From positions 1-5,353 of the forward strand of contig JAHHOC010000272.1 of the NCBI GenBank assembly GCA_018677115.1: a DNA stretch of 5,353 nucleotides, given 5' to 3'. The translations under genes were made by a program, and so were the position numbers. The notes below the pieces were generated by a model that saw nothing but the letters and a program-made list of their open reading frames with translations, had not been told where the DNA came from and did not search any database. Positions 5,301 through 5,353 of the stretch are shown one piece after another (position 1 is the first letter of the stretch; the number at the start of each line of letters is the position of its first letter). Source of the stretch: Arenicella sp. (GTDB lineage: Bacteria > Pseudomonadota > Gammaproteobacteria > Arenicellales > Arenicellaceae).

Positions 5301-5353
5301 ATGTTACAAAAGAACAAGCTTTCACTCGCAGTGGCTTCGGCCTTGGGTGTGGG
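5301..5353 (+). CDS. N-terminus of an exported protein, possibly a TonB-dependent receptor (cut by window end)
   Basis: Only 17 full codons are present: MLQKNKLSLAVASALGVG, the last residue inferred from GG. The pattern is a signal-peptide start: lysines in the first six residues, then a small-residue hydrophobic core (LSLAVASALGVG). Lysine-rich starts followed by L-A-V-A-S-A-L-G-type cores are common in outer-membrane TonB-dependent receptors of marine and plant-polymer-degrading gammaproteobacteria, and such genes often have long AT-rich upstream regions like the one here. That family call is an inference from very little sequence; a porin or other secreted protein would fit equally well. 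It has its own ribosome-binding site and is separated from the peptide operon by 581 bp, so it is probably a separate transcription unit. As a coding start it is well supported; the function is not. Confidence 0.6.
   Translation, partial: MLQKNKLSLAVASALGV

Overview
The window looks like a chromosomal segment of a Gram-negative, probably gammaproteobacterial, heterotroph. This rests on the family resemblance of the proteins, a Sec-type signal peptide on the peptidase, moderate GC in the genes, and a final gene whose first residues look like the signal peptide of an outer-membrane receptor. The genus cannot be determined from this sequence.

Bases 1-4719 hold the downstream part of one tightly packed, plus-strand operon for peptide uptake and breakdown. 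It contains (1) the C-terminal ~129 residues of an OppB/DppB-type permease, cut by the left edge; (2) a complete OppC/DppC-type permease, whose start overlaps the preceding stop by one base (TGATG); (3) a 527-residue double ATPase in which the OppD-like and OppF-like halves are fused, as in YejF; and (4) an M3-family oligoendopeptidase F with an N-terminal signal peptide. The last two intergenic gaps are 11 bp each. Both the ATPase and peptidase ribosome-binding sites overlap the upstream stop codon. No substrate-binding protein gene is visible; if linked, it would lie upstream of the window.

The likely joint role is peptide scavenging. The permease pair and the double ATPase form a complete inner-membrane import engine. 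The peptidase appears to be exported to the periplasm, where it could trim oligopeptides before import; this is an inference from its signal peptide and gene order.

Bases 4720-5300 form a 581-bp non-coding stretch. It begins with a hairpin just after the peptidase stop that lacks a U-tract, followed by a two-tier hairpin. It then becomes AT-rich and holds a 20-bp near-palindrome, a set of loosely repeated GTT-boxes spaced about 20-31 bp apart, a weak promoter candidate, a hairpin that would cover a Shine-Dalgarno-like run ahead of a three-codon reading frame, and an inverted repeat just before the next gene's ribosome-binding site. This region is the least explained part of the window. At 5301 a new plus-strand gene begins, of which only 17 codons are present; it encodes an exported protein, possibly a TonB-dependent receptor.

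I found no mobile element, CRISPR array, tRNA or rRNA. The most interesting points are the exported peptidase within the importer operon and the structured upstream region of the last gene. I do not see a clearly new multi-gene system.
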